Source: Wenjunlia tyrosinilytica
GTDB taxonomy: Bacteria > Actinomycetota > Actinomycetes > Streptomycetales > Streptomycetaceae
Direction: 5' to 3'
Assembly: GCF_014646055.1 (NCBI RefSeq)
Contig: NZ_BMMS01000047.1
Span: 1 to 36,964, forward strand
Length of the DNA: 36,964 nucleotides
Shown here: positions 16,095 to 24,443 of the stretch, one piece after another
Layout: each line of letters starts with the position of its first letter
How positions within the stretch are numbered: position 1 is the first letter of the stretch
Translations under genes and position numbers: made by a program
The notes under the pieces: model-generated
What the model saw: the letters and a program-made list of their open reading frames with translations, nothing else
Told to the model about the DNA's origin: nothing
Databases searched by the model: none

Positions 16095-17512
16095 GAAGTT
16101 CCTTTCGGATGGGTTCCGTGCACCAACAGCCGATCCGGTTGAGCAATAAAGAGTTCTCTCGGATAACGGACGAACAGCGACTCCCGCGGGAACATGAACT
16201 GCGGGCACGATCCTGGCAGCCGTAATTGCTCCCGGGGGATGTGGAACACCCGCGCCGCGTCCGCCTCGGTGTGGTTCGCGTCGAGCCAGGATTCCCGCTC
16301 GCGCGCGTTGATGAAATCGAGATTGTCCGCCAGGGCGTGTGTGCTCCCGATCTCGATCACCCAGTCCGCCCGGTCGCCCGACAGCGTGAACCAGGGAAAG
16401 TACCCGATGCCACCGCCGTAGTAGCTGAAGTCGTCCCCGGCATGGCTGCTCGGGCGCTGCACGAGGCGTACCTCCGTGTGCAGGGTCCGGTAGACCAGCA
16501 GGACGTGCCACAGGGTGGCCAGCATGATGAGCGGCACATCGCGGATGTCCTCCGAGGGCAAGGGGAGGAGCCGCTGGCTGAAATAGTCGTCGCGCCCGTT
16601 GCCGATCTCTCCGGAGGTCCGCATGAAATGGTGGTAGCAGGAGGAGAACAGCCAGAGGTTCGCGGTGCCGAAGAGGGATTCGGGGCAGTAGTTCCGTACC
16701 ACGTCGAGGCAGTGTGCCGCCTCGTACATCCGGTGCCTGATCACACCGAGCCCGGCCGCAAGTCCGGTCTGGAAGGAGATCTTCGAGAAGGTTGGTGGGT
16801 CGAACTCCCTGCGGAACCGGGGTAATCGCTGCTCCAGCAGCGACCAGCCCCTCTCCCCGATGGCGTCCACGCTCCGCTGCGGATGGAAGAAGTGCGGGAT
16901 GAGCCGGCTCAATTCCGGCAGCATCAGTAGTTCGGGTCCGGACAGCGAGGAGAAGTAGTCCGCCACCCAGCGCGCTCCCCACAGCAGCGAGAACGTGGCG
17001 AGGTTGAGCCGGTTCTGTTCCGGTATGTAGATGGCCTCGGCGCGGGATCTCCAGTCCGTGCGGCTGAAGTACTGGTTCAGGTCGAGGCCCCACCAGTGGA
17101 AGCGCTCGAAGGGCGACACCATCAGCAGGTCGTTCGGCCGCTGGGAACGGTCCCGCTGCACCGCGAGCGCCAGCATCAGCGGCGAGCCGCTTCGGCTGAA
17201 CTCGAACAGACTCTCCAGATCGCGGCGTTTGACGCCGAGTTTGATGCAACGGCCGCCGAGCGGGCTTTTGTCGACGAACTCCAACCGTGCGGTGGATTTC
17301 ACCTGCCATTCCAGGGTGATGTTCTCGGAGTTCTTCCAGAGCGAGGGAACGGTGATCCGAAAATCCACCTTCTGGGTGTCCGGCACTATCTGTGAGATCT
17401 GCGGCGCTCCGCTGCCGGTCAGCCACCATTCGAGCATGTCCTGGAAAGTGCGCTCAGCGATGTGACCGCGCTGTTCCGCCTCCTGCCCGGGGACGATGGT
17501 GTTGCCAGGCAT
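16091..17512 (-). CDS. DUF4365-like (PD-(D/E)XK-type) protein, unknown function
   Basis: ATG 17512 follows AGGGGGTC. The 473-residue product begins with EQRGHIAERTFQDMLEWWLT, then KVDFRITVPSLW (D near 49), ENITLEWQVKSTARLEFV with E-x-Q-V-K, IKLGVKRRDLESLFEF and SPLMLALAVQ. The order of N-terminal helix, acidic residue, (D/E)-x-Q-x-K strand and later K-x-x-x-L helix is that of DUF4365 domains, related to PD-(D/E)XK nucleases. Residues 150-473 are Trp/Tyr/His-rich (FHWWGLDLNQYFSR, GIGYFPWFTLSGDRADWV, WLDANHTEADAARVF) and match nothing I recognise. Two leucines are encoded by TTA (codons 230 and 430). It leads a leftward operon with ALDH. Nuclease activity is inference. Confidence 0.7.
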   Translation of the reverse strand: MPGNTIVPGQEAEQRGHIAERTFQDMLEWWLTGSGAPQISQIVPDTQKVDFRITVPSLWKNSENITLEWQVKSTARLEFVDKSPLGGRCIKLGVKRRDLESLFEFSRSGSPLMLALAVQRDRSQRPNDLLMVSPFERFHWWGLDLNQYFSRTDWRSRAEAIYIPEQNRLNLATFSLLWGARWVADYFSSLSGPELLMLPELSRLIPHFFHPQRSVDAIGERGWSLLEQRLPRFRREFDPPTFSKISFQTGLAAGLGVIRHRMYEAAHCLDVVRNYCPESLFGTANLWLFSSCYHHFMRTSGEIGNGRDDYFSQRLLPLPSEDIRDVPLIMLATLWHVLLVYRTLHTEVRLVQRPSSHAGDDFSYYGGGIGYFPWFTLSGDRADWVIEIGSTHALADNLDFINARERESWLDANHTEADAARVFHIPREQLRLPGSCPQFMFPRESLFVRYPRELFIAQPDRLLVHGTHPKGTS

Positions 17513-18589
17513 TATGACCCCCTAGGGTTCATTTGGATCGGGACGTTCGTCGGGGGGTTGCCGAAAAGGCCGCCTGAGCATAGCGTCGGCGCATGACGCC
17601 GTACACGGGAAACCTCGCTCCCGGATTACTCACACCGGCGTACACGCCACCGTTCGCGCGATCCCGTGCGTGGGGCATGCCACCCGCGTGTCCCGGCTCC
17701 CACTTCGACCGGCCGGTGCGCGGTGTGCACCCACCACAGCCCGGGCGACGACCACCAGCAAGCCCCGAAGCCACGAAATCCCGCCCGATCGAAGTGGTCG
17801 GACGGGATCTCGTCAACCGAACCCGGGCTAACTCAAGAACGGCCGCCACCCCCAGAGCCAGGGACTCAAGGGACACGAGTTCCCGATGTAAGTCGTGAAA
17901 GTCGAGGATCCAGCCGTCTGGAACCCAATGATCGACTCGCTGCACTTGCCCCCCTCGCCACCCTCACTCGGATAGCTCAACGAGTCGGCGGTCCGACAGT
18001 TCTGTTGGGCAGTGAATCGGCGTCAAATCCAAAGGGCCTGACCCGGTACGCCGACCAGCTCACCTCCGCCGACCTCCCTAGCCTGGTCCTACGGCCCACG
18101 CCGCCGCAACACCCGCCTGCCCACCTGTACACACCGGGCGAAAGACTGCGCCAACTGCCTGGACTACGCGCTGCGCTGGCACTCGCGGATCCTCCAGCCC
18201 TGACCGGCCCGGCTCGCAAGCAGAAGATGACCCGGCTCGGGTGGCACCGGCCACGGGCGCTGACGCAGGGGCGGCCGCCGACACCCGGTACCAACCACTT
18301 GATCCCTCCGATCCCAGCTGCGCCCAGGGACCTCCCACAGAGCCGGATGGGGCGGCATTGGGCTGGGTAGGGTGGAAGGACTGTCGTGGGGGTAGGACGG
18401 ACGCGGGTGCCCTGACATGGGGTTCCTGGCATCCGCCCCCAATTTTCGGGGCCTCGCGGCACCTGCACCGGCACGGGGTGGGCCGCGCGGGGCCCGGCAA
18501 CCGGGCCGTTCCCGGCGGCCTGTGATGGTATGGCTTCTATGCGGGCACTGCGGTGGCGTCGGCTTCGACCGCGACGGCGGGCACCGTTG
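17513..18589. other. No convincing gene
   Basis: This kilobase contains short open frames on both strands but none with a ribosome site, family motif or steady codon bias. A minus-strand frame near 17529-17945 (WVPDGWILDFHDLHRELVSL) and a plus-strand scrap near 18125-18200 (THRAKDCANCLDYALRWHSR) have protein-like composition and may be tails of decayed genes. I could not identify either. Confidence 0.4.
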
Positions 18590-19167
18590 CTGCCGAGGGT
18601 GTAGGAGACCGAGCCCTGCCTGCGTTCGCGGTCCAGGAAACCCTTCGCGACGAGCGCTTCGAGTGTGTTGCGCACCACCTGGAAACCCGGCTCTTCGCGG
18701 TGGGGGTGCGCCGTGGCGAGCTCGGCGATCACCTCGCGGACCGTGCGGGGCTGCTCGTGCCGGGCGAACAGCCCTTGACCAGCCCGCGCAGCGTGGATGC
18801 GCTGCCCCGCACCGCGGGCACCGCCTGGGACCCGGCCGCTGCCCTCTTCTTCCGGTCTGTGCCCGCTGTGCTGCCGACCTGGTCGCCCGCGCCCGGGGAA
18901 CCGGCGCGGCAGGGTTCGCCGCCCCGGGCCCACCACTGCCCACCGACCCCGGTGCAGCCGACGGCGCCGACGGGGCGGACTCACCGGTCAGGGTCCCGTG
19001 CACGCACACCAGCAGGGCGTGATCGCCCTCCAGAGCGGCCAGCCGGACCCGCAGCACCCGCAGCTGCTCGCCGATACGTGCCTGCTCCCGGGTGTTGGCC
19101 TCCAGGTCCGCAGCACCCTGGCCGCGTACTGGTCCTTCAGGGCGGTGGTGCCCGACTCGGCCGACAT
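18590..19167 (-). pseudogene. Winged-helix regulatory protein, multiply frameshifted
   Basis: ATG 19167 opens MSAESGTTALKDQYAARV. The frame slips near 19110; the neighbouring frame continues ADLEANTREQARIGEQLRVL, RVRLAALEGDHALLVCVHGT and a Pro/Ala linker. After a further change of frame near 18775 comes the C-terminal domain: LFARHEQPRTVREVIAELAT, HREEPGFQVVRNTLEALVAK and GFLDRERRQGSVSYTL. The whole is a coiled-coil N-terminus, a flexible linker and a winged-helix DNA-binding domain of about 190 residues, a layout found in conserved Streptomyces regulatory proteins. At least two frameshifts separate the parts, so no full product is made if the sequence is right. Confidence 0.6.
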
Positions 19168-19496
19168 GGCAGCTCGCTCTCCTGACACCGCGGTTGTTGC
19201 TGCCGGATGCTACTCACCCGGCAACAGCAAAATGGCATATGCATCAGCATCGGCAACGGCCCCCCGGCGCCACGCCGAAGCCGGGCAGAGCGCTCGAGGC
19301 TTCCGGCGAGGCGCACAGCCACGCAGACACTGCCGCCCCACCCATCCGGGGCGTACGGTCGGCAAGGCCCCACAGCCGCCCCGCATCAGAGGTCACCGGG
19401 CGAGGCCCACCACCGTGTACTCACGGTTCGAAACGCATCTCGACGCTCGCGCCGTCGGGGCTTGCGGCGGGTGGAGAGAGCGCCGTCCCCTTGATG
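19168..19496. other. No gene seen
   Basis: Between two frameshifted minus-strand genes, this stretch shows no coding frame with a start signal, no clear hairpin and no RNA gene. Confidence 0.4.
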
Positions 19497-20053
19497 TCAC
19501 TGCGGACCGAGCCCGTACTCGGTCAACCACCCGAGCATTTCCTCGCGAGAGGCCTCGACGAGACGCCCTCCGGTGAAGCGACATCGTAGGTCACCTCTGC
19601 CACGCACCCCGCAGGAGGAACGAAGGACAGCGCCTCCTCCTCGGTGGCGAACTCGGCCTCCGCCAGGACCAGGCCCTGCAGGAGACCCTCGAAGACATCG
19701 ACGCCCAACGGAGGCACGCTCAAACGCGTCTTGCACACCACCGCGGCCGGCAGCGAGGCGAGCAGCTCGTACTCGGCCGGCGACAAGTACGTACTGGTGA
19801 CCAGGCCCTGAACACCGCCCGGACGAGGGACCGGCACCTTCTGAGTGAGCTTGAGCTCGCAACCGCCGCCCGGAAAATCTGCACGCCGCAGCCGCAGACG
19901 TGTCCCCACCAGATACCGGTCGGTGATCACACGGGCGACCGTCACCCTTGACCGCGCCGGCGGTCCGGCCAGCAGGAACCGCCTCTCCCGCTCCACACGC
20001 GCATACCTTCCGGCACAAACCGACCGACCCTGAACCCCACCAGCCCCCTCCAT
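19497..20053 (-). pseudogene. CYTH domain protein (triphosphate tunnel family), one frameshift
   Basis: The minus-strand frame gives VERERRFLLAGPP at the N-terminus, TRLRLRRADFPGG, CELKLTQKVPVP, STYLSPAEYELLASLP, VFEGLLQGLVLAEAEF and VAEVTYDV. These are the charged strands of a CYTH beta-barrel, which binds triphosphates with metal ions; the usual E-x-E-x-K entrance appears as ERERR. Near 19583 one base appears lost (TACGATGTCGCTTC): the proper frame resumes as RFTGGRLVEASREEMLGWLT and ends at 19497. If the base is restored, the protein has about 180 residues and an intact CYTH core. Relatives act as inorganic triphosphatases or have unknown roles. An assembly error is possible, since all core motifs are kept. 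The start is uncertain. Confidence 0.7.
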
Positions 20054-20378
20054 CACGAAAACAGCCTCTCACCTCCTTCTCCCACATCACCTCGAGCCGC
20101 CGCGCTCCGCCCCTTTCACACGCACGCGAGACGATGACCGGCGCTTGGCCCTCAATGGCTCCGGCGTCTGATTTCAGTCGCTGGGTACGAGCCGTCCTGC
20201 CCCCGGACACCGGCGCACACCTCCGCCCGGACCGTCCGCCGTCCGCCACCCGCAACAGCACCACAGGCACACCGCCGTGCGCCCCGCCAAACGGCCTCTT
20301 CGACGCGCCCGGCCTGCACCATATGTAGGGGTCATTTCTGCCAGGATGTGGCTAAAGGCACAAGGGAAACGGGAGTGC

Positions 20379-21167
20379 ATGTTCGAGCTGATCTACTCGG
20401 CCCCATATCCACTGACGGGACCGGTGTTCGTTGCCGCCTTCGTGCTGTTCTCCGCGCTGGGTGTGTTCCTGTTCCGCCCCCTGGGCGCAAGGATGTTGGG
20501 TCAGGAGAGCACTTGGCGTGAGATGGTCACACTGGCGCTGCAAATTTGCGTCACCTTCTTCGCGCTTCTGCTCGCGTTGGCGGCCATCACGACGGTCGGC
20601 AACTACGCGGACGCCCGCAACAAGGTATCGGCGGAAGCCTCGGCCATCGCTGTGCTCTATCGAGGGGTGTCGGAATTCCCTCAGCCCACTCGCGGTGAGT
20701 TGCAGAAGGAAATTGCCTCCTACACCAGGTACGTCGTGTACACCTCCTGGCCCGAGCAACGCCGAGGGAAGACGCCGACCGGTGCCATCAAGATCGTGTC
20801 GAGTATGCAGCAGACCCTCTTCTCATTCAGACCGGGTACCGCTGCGGAGGGCATCCTTCTGTCCAGCACGGTGTCGGCGTTCCAAGTCTTCATCGACGCG
20901 CGGCGTGAAAGAATCTCGGCGACCGGTGAATCCATTCCCGGGCTACTCTCGGCAGTACTCACGATCGGGGTACTGATCACGATCGCCCTCACGTGGTTCC
21001 TGCCCGTCAGGACGCGGGCGGCCCACTGGCTGATCGCCGGAGTTGTCGCCGTCCCCGCAAGCCTGATCCTCTTCACCATTGCGGCTCTGAGCCATCCCTT
21101 CCGTGGCAGCGCCGGCATCAGCCCGTCCCCGTACCTGGTGCTCCTGCAGACGCGCCTGCCCCACTGA
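20379..21167 (+). CDS. DUF4239 membrane protein
   Basis: ATG 20379 follows GGGAG; an upstream ATG at 20345 is less likely. The 262-residue product has helices at about 10-30 (TGPVFVAAFVLFSALGVFLF), 50-75 (LALQICVTFFALLLALAAIT), and two near the C-terminus (SAVLTIGVLITIALTWFLPV and IAGVVAVPASLILFTIAALS). The central soluble segment contains ARNKVSAEASAIAVLYRGVS and FIDARRERISATGESIPGLL. The four-helix layout with A-E-A-x-A-I-x-x-LYR and R-R-x-R-I is that of DUF4239, bestrophin-like membrane proteins of unknown function. It stands alone, divergent from the CYTH gene across about 325 bp without other genes. Confidence 0.75.
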   Translation: MFELIYSAPYPLTGPVFVAAFVLFSALGVFLFRPLGARMLGQESTWREMVTLALQICVTFFALLLALAAITTVGNYADARNKVSAEASAIAVLYRGVSEFPQPTRGELQKEIASYTRYVVYTSWPEQRRGKTPTGAIKIVSSMQQTLFSFRPGTAAEGILLSSTVSAFQVFIDARRERISATGESIPGLLSAVLTIGVLITIALTWFLPVRTRAAHWLIAGVVAVPASLILFTIAALSHPFRGSAGISPSPYLVLLQTRLPH

Positions 21168-22180
21168 GTGCTCAGGGCCTACCTCATTCAGTCCGTCGGA
21201 ACCTCAGGAAGTGCTGGATCCTAGCGCTCCCGGCCGCGCGGGGGAGACTGCCCACAGACTGGCAGGCAGGGGCGACACGGGGCCGGGGCGTCCGGGGCGG
21301 TTTCCTTACACGGCCTGGCCTGCGGCGTACGGACTGGTACTACCTCTGTCTGCGGCTGGTCCAGGAGCGGTATCCGAGTACGGACGACGGCTTCAAACTG
21401 CGCACCGCCGAAGTAGACCGTGCCGCCGGAGGGAAAGCTGAGGCCAGCGGCGGCACGGTCCCCACCCGGACCGGCCAGTGCACCGGGTCGGCCTGCACGA
21501 TGGTGGTGTGGTGGGTGAGCCCGCCCTGGCGGTCGGGCAGGAGTGAGCGGCCCCGGTGCGGGTGGGCCATCTTCTGCGAGCAGGATCCCGCGGGGCGTGC
21601 TGGAGGCGATGCGCACAAGCGGGCACGGGCGGGCTGCACGATGAGTCGTGCTGTTCTACCGGCACTGGCCCTCGAGGCCGGCGCCGCCTCCGACGCGGGC
21701 AAGCCCCTTCCCGGCCTGCCGATGGGAGACGGCCGCAACAACCTCGACGTCCCCCACGTGCCCGTCCTCATCAGCTACAGCCGCTACTCCGGCCTGCGCG
21801 CATCCCACATCACCGACCTGCTCTGGCTCGGCGACCCAAGACCGGCACACCCGTGCGCCTCGCGGCACGTGCCGGGGGCGCACCCGGCATCCGAGCAACT
21901 GGCAACCGGAGCACGTCCGGGTGTCGTACGCCACAGACCCGGGCCCTGCACCGCTACCCGCACCGGCGCAACGCCAACGTCCGCTCTACCAGGGCGGATC
22001 GCGCACCGGGCAGTGACGCCCCGCCCCCGGCGCCTCCGCCGACCCGGCCGAGGCGTACCGAGCAGCCCGACGAGCCCGCGCCGCACGACCGGCCAGGCGG
22101 TAACCGGCCCATCTCTCACCGGGCGACGTTTCGGTACCTTCAACGGGATGGTCCCGACCACCAGTGATGCATCAGCCGTC
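21168..22180. other. Decayed region with a small NB-ARC-type scrap
   Basis: No intact gene is visible. On the minus strand at about 21424-21519 the translation GLTHHTTIVQADPVHWPVRV followed by GTVPPLASAFPPA resembles the linker that precedes the P-loop in Streptomyces NB-ARC/TPR proteins, but the P-loop itself is missing. A plus-strand frame near 21780-21840 reads SYSRYSGLRASHITDLLWLG, protein-like but unidentified. The rest appears non-coding. Confidence 0.35.
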
Positions 22181-22213
22181 AGGCAGATAGGTGGGCAGGC
22201 TCCCGGGGCCGGC

Positions 22214-22585
22214 TCAGACGCGCCAGCTCTTCAGTACCTCGGTGACACTGGCGGCGGTGGATTCGGGACGCTTGAGCTCGGCGGCCAGCGCGCTGACGCC
22301 GGACTGGCTGAGCTTGACCTCGGTGCCGGCAGCGAGCAGGTAGCCGTGGGCGACGGCTACCGCGACCCGCAGGTTGGAGCGCTCCAGCCACCGCATCCGG
22401 CCCAGCGTGTGGGTCAGGGCGGCCGCACGTGCGTAGTTGCCGTGGTAGACCTGCTGCCCGGCCAGAACCGCGCGGTGGCGCTCGACGGCGGCGATCGGCA
22501 CGCCGTAGTCCTCCGGCGCCGGATCGTCCTGCCCTGCCCGGCGGGCGACCTCGAGGATCCAGGACAGGTCGACGTGCAGGATCAC
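22214..22585 (-). CDS. Fic/Doc-like toxin of a toxin-antitoxin pair
   Basis: GTG 22585 overlaps the antitoxin stop (GTGA). The 123-residue product starts MILHVDLSWILEVARRAG and carries YARAAALTHTLGRMRWLERS with N71 following. This matches the short Doc-like proteins of Streptomyces in which the Fic loop (H-P-F-x-x-G-N-x-R) is replaced by H-x-L-x-x-x-x-W-L-E-x-x-N; H59 is in the expected place. Classical Doc phosphorylates EF-Tu; whether this degenerate loop has any AMP or phosphoryl transfer activity is unknown. The C-terminal helices (VSALAAELKRPESTAASVTE) close the fold. Its only partner is the upstream antitoxin. Confidence 0.7.
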   Translation of the reverse strand: MILHVDLSWILEVARRAGQDDPAPEDYGVPIAAVERHRAVLAGQQVYHGNYARAAALTHTLGRMRWLERSNLRVAVAVAHGYLLAAGTEVKLSQSGVSALAAELKRPESTAASVTEVLKSWRV

Positions 22586-22791
22586 GCGGCCTCGATCTCG
22601 TCGATGAGATCCCCGTATCCGTCCAGGACCTCCTGGGCGCCGGCGAGGAAGGACTCACGCAGCTGCTCGTTGTCCGCCCGGATCAGCCCCTCGACGTACT
22701 CGTTCACGGGCATGTGCCGGGTATCGGCCGCCTGCCGGGCCATCTCCGCAGCGTCTTCATCCAGTCTTAGGTTGACCTGGGTCTTCGCCAT
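22582..22791 (-). CDS. Antitoxin (ribbon-helix-helix type)
   Basis: ATG 22791 opens a 69-residue protein beginning MAKTQVNLRLDEDAAEMARQ and then AADTRHMPVNEYVEGLIRAD. This is a ribbon-helix-helix pattern: one beta strand (TQVNLRL) followed by two helices. The acidic C-terminus (DGYGDLIDEIEAA) is suited to wrapping the toxin. The stop overlaps the toxin start, so both are made together. A perfect 11-bp inverted repeat ends 9 nt upstream of the start codon and is the likely operator, so autoregulation is expected. Confidence 0.75.
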   Translation of the reverse strand: MAKTQVNLRLDEDAAEMARQAADTRHMPVNEYVEGLIRADNEQLRESFLAGAQEVLDGYGDLIDEIEAA

Positions 22792-22799
22792 AGCCGCGA

Positions 22800-22840
22800 T
22801 GCTACCACCTGATAGCACCGCTTGCTGCCAGGTGGTAGCA
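22800..22840. promoter_or_regulatory. Inverted-repeat operator of the toxin-antitoxin pair
   Basis: TGCTACCACCT (22800-22810) and its exact reverse complement AGGTGGTAGCA (22830-22840) are separated by 19 bp, just upstream of the antitoxin start. The centre-to-centre distance is 30 bp, close to three helical turns, so two ribbon-helix-helix dimers could bind on one DNA face. The inner half (TGATAGCA) partly repeats the motif. Confidence 0.6.
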
Positions 22841-23350
22841 GAGCCTCGACCGCAGAACAGAACCAGGCACCCTCCGCGAACACCGACGACTGCCCAGCGA
22901 AGAGGCGACCAAAGAAGACGCGGCGAGCCACAACAACCCGGTCCCCCCGCCCGGCACACACCCGGGTGCTTCCCTGGGTCACCGCTGATGGGGATTCTTG
23001 AAAAGGACCAGGGCTGCTCCTCGCCTCAGTCGATCACGCCCTCAAGCAAGTGGGGAAGTTTGGCGAGCACCGGACCCGAGTGAGTCGCATGGAGGACGCA
23101 GCCGACGGGACGTTGGACGCCCTGCGAGGAGCAGCAGTTCGCCGCCGTGACCCGGGCGGGAGCAACTCATCGTGCCCGCACACGAACAAGCCGTACTCGC
23201 AGAGAAGATCTGTCAGGCGATGCGCAACTGACCACCGCACGTCCTGAGCGGCCCACCGGCCGAGGAGGTAGGGCTCCGTCTCACGGGCCTGGCGCACGGT
23301 GTGGTGCAGCGTCGGTTCCCTGTCTCCGTGGCGTATCGGCGGCCGCCGCC
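22841..23350. other. No intact gene
   Basis: About 500 bp upstream of the antitoxin hold no supported gene. A minus-strand frame near 23290-23165 reads ARETEPYLLGRWAAQDVRWS followed by VAHRLTDLLCEYGLFVCGHD, which looks like real protein, but it has no start and I do not recognise it; it may be a gene tail left by a rearrangement. Confidence 0.35.
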
Positions 23351-24196
23351 TCAGCCGGGTGCGACGTTGTAGGCCACCGTGCCGGGCATGAACCGGCCCT
23401 CGATGTAGGGAAACGGCCCGTCGGGCAGGTCGTAGACGGCCTTGGCCGGGCCGGGCAGTGGCCGCTGCGAAAGGGCAGTGTCCCAGGTCGTGACCGGGGT
23501 CCTCCAGCGAGCCAGCGTCAGGCCGCTCGGCAGCGTGGCGTAGCGGTCGGCGTGGAAGTCGACGGGAGCGCCGCGCTCGTCGAGGAACACCCGTGCTGTC
23601 ACGGAGCGCGCCGCGTCGGTGAGTGTGACGTCGAACGCGCGGCCGTCGACCGCTGCCCACGATGCGGCAGGGCCGAGGAGCATCGAGGGGGCGAGCAGGA
23701 CGGCGTCGTTGAGATAGGTGATCAGCTCGCTGTGGTCGAACTCCTCGCCCTTGCCGTCGGCCACAGGGACGAGGTTCATCAGCTTGACGAGCATCCGCCC
23801 GTGTCCGTGGACGTACGTGTCCCGGCCGACGACCGGTACCAGGTGTGCGAGGCGGATCCGCAGGAAGAAGACGCGGGCGATCTCGACGGCGGAGTTGTAC
23901 TGCCATGCCTCCGCCGTCGCCCAGCCGGCGTCGGGCCGCATGCGGAAACGGCCGACGAAGCGGGCTCGGAACGACCAGTCGCGGGGCCTGCCGACGACGC
24001 CCATGAACCGCATGTAGGGCTGCACGGCGTCCGGCAGCCCGGCCAGGTCGGCGTCGGTCACCACACCTTCGGGGTGACCGGACCGCAGGTGGGCGGCGGC
24101 GACGTCCGCCACCAGCCGGTCGTAGAGGCGGTCCTTCGGCCGGAGCGGGTTCTCGCCCGGACTGCCGCGGCCTGTTCCTGCGCGTGTGCTGATCAT
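23351..24196 (-). CDS. DUF6544 family protein
   Basis: ATG 24196 gives 281 residues; the ribosome site is weak. Features in order: an Arg-rich N-terminus, LPDAVQPYMRFMGVVGRPRD, FRARFVGRFRMRPDAGWATA, EAWQYNSAVEIARVFFLRIR, DTYVHGHGRMLVKLMNLVPV, SELITYLNDAVLLAPSMLL and ARVFLDERGAPVDFHADRYA. This order, with the ELITYLNDA block and the following beta strands, is that of DUF6544, a family of unknown role with a lipid-binding-like beta-cup outline. It is divergent from the ABC transporter across about 250 bp, so both may share a regulator, although none is encoded nearby. Confidence 0.75.
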   Translation of the reverse strand: MISTRAGTGRGSPGENPLRPKDRLYDRLVADVAAAHLRSGHPEGVVTDADLAGLPDAVQPYMRFMGVVGRPRDWSFRARFVGRFRMRPDAGWATAEAWQYNSAVEIARVFFLRIRLAHLVPVVGRDTYVHGHGRMLVKLMNLVPVADGKGEEFDHSELITYLNDAVLLAPSMLLGPAASWAAVDGRAFDVTLTDAARSVTARVFLDERGAPVDFHADRYATLPSGLTLARWRTPVTTWDTALSQRPLPGPAKAVYDLPDGPFPYIEGRFMPGTVAYNVAPG

Positions 24197-24392
24197 CGGC
24201 CCTGGCTCTCTGGCGTGGTGCCGCCGCGCGCGGCACCACCCCCATGCGACGCCTTGGGAGACCCGGCGGACAAGGGCCGTGAGTCCCCGTCGCTCGGGAC
24301 CGGTGGTCCCCACGTGCCGCCTGCCCGCCACACAGGAAGATGGGCCCGGGACCCGGGACTGTTCGGCCCTACCCCGAGGCCGCCTTCTGCGT

Positions 24393-24440
24393 GGATGCTC
24401 GCGATGAGGTGGGCGAAGGATGCTCGCGATGGGGTGAGCG
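24393..24440. repeat. Direct repeat upstream of the ABC transporter
   Basis: Two 23-bp units beginning GGATGCTCGCGATG and ending GCG lie at 24393-24415 and 24418-24440 and differ at two positions. The second unit ends 3 nt before the GTG start of the transporter and includes its probable ribosome site. It could be a regulator-binding site or a slippage duplication. Confidence 0.65.
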
Positions 24441-24443
24441 GAC

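Noticed and set aside
17529-17945. Minus-strand frame of 138 residues
   Set aside because: Part of it is protein-like, but there is no ribosome site or family match and the second half is Gly/Arg-rich; reported only as part of a gene-less stretch.
17965-18045. tRNA-like string (GGATAGCTCAACGAGTCGG ... CAAATCC)
   Set aside because: The D-arm-like part is suggestive, but no acceptor stem pairs and there is no standard T loop (TTCGA/TTCAA). Taken as chance or a long-dead relic.
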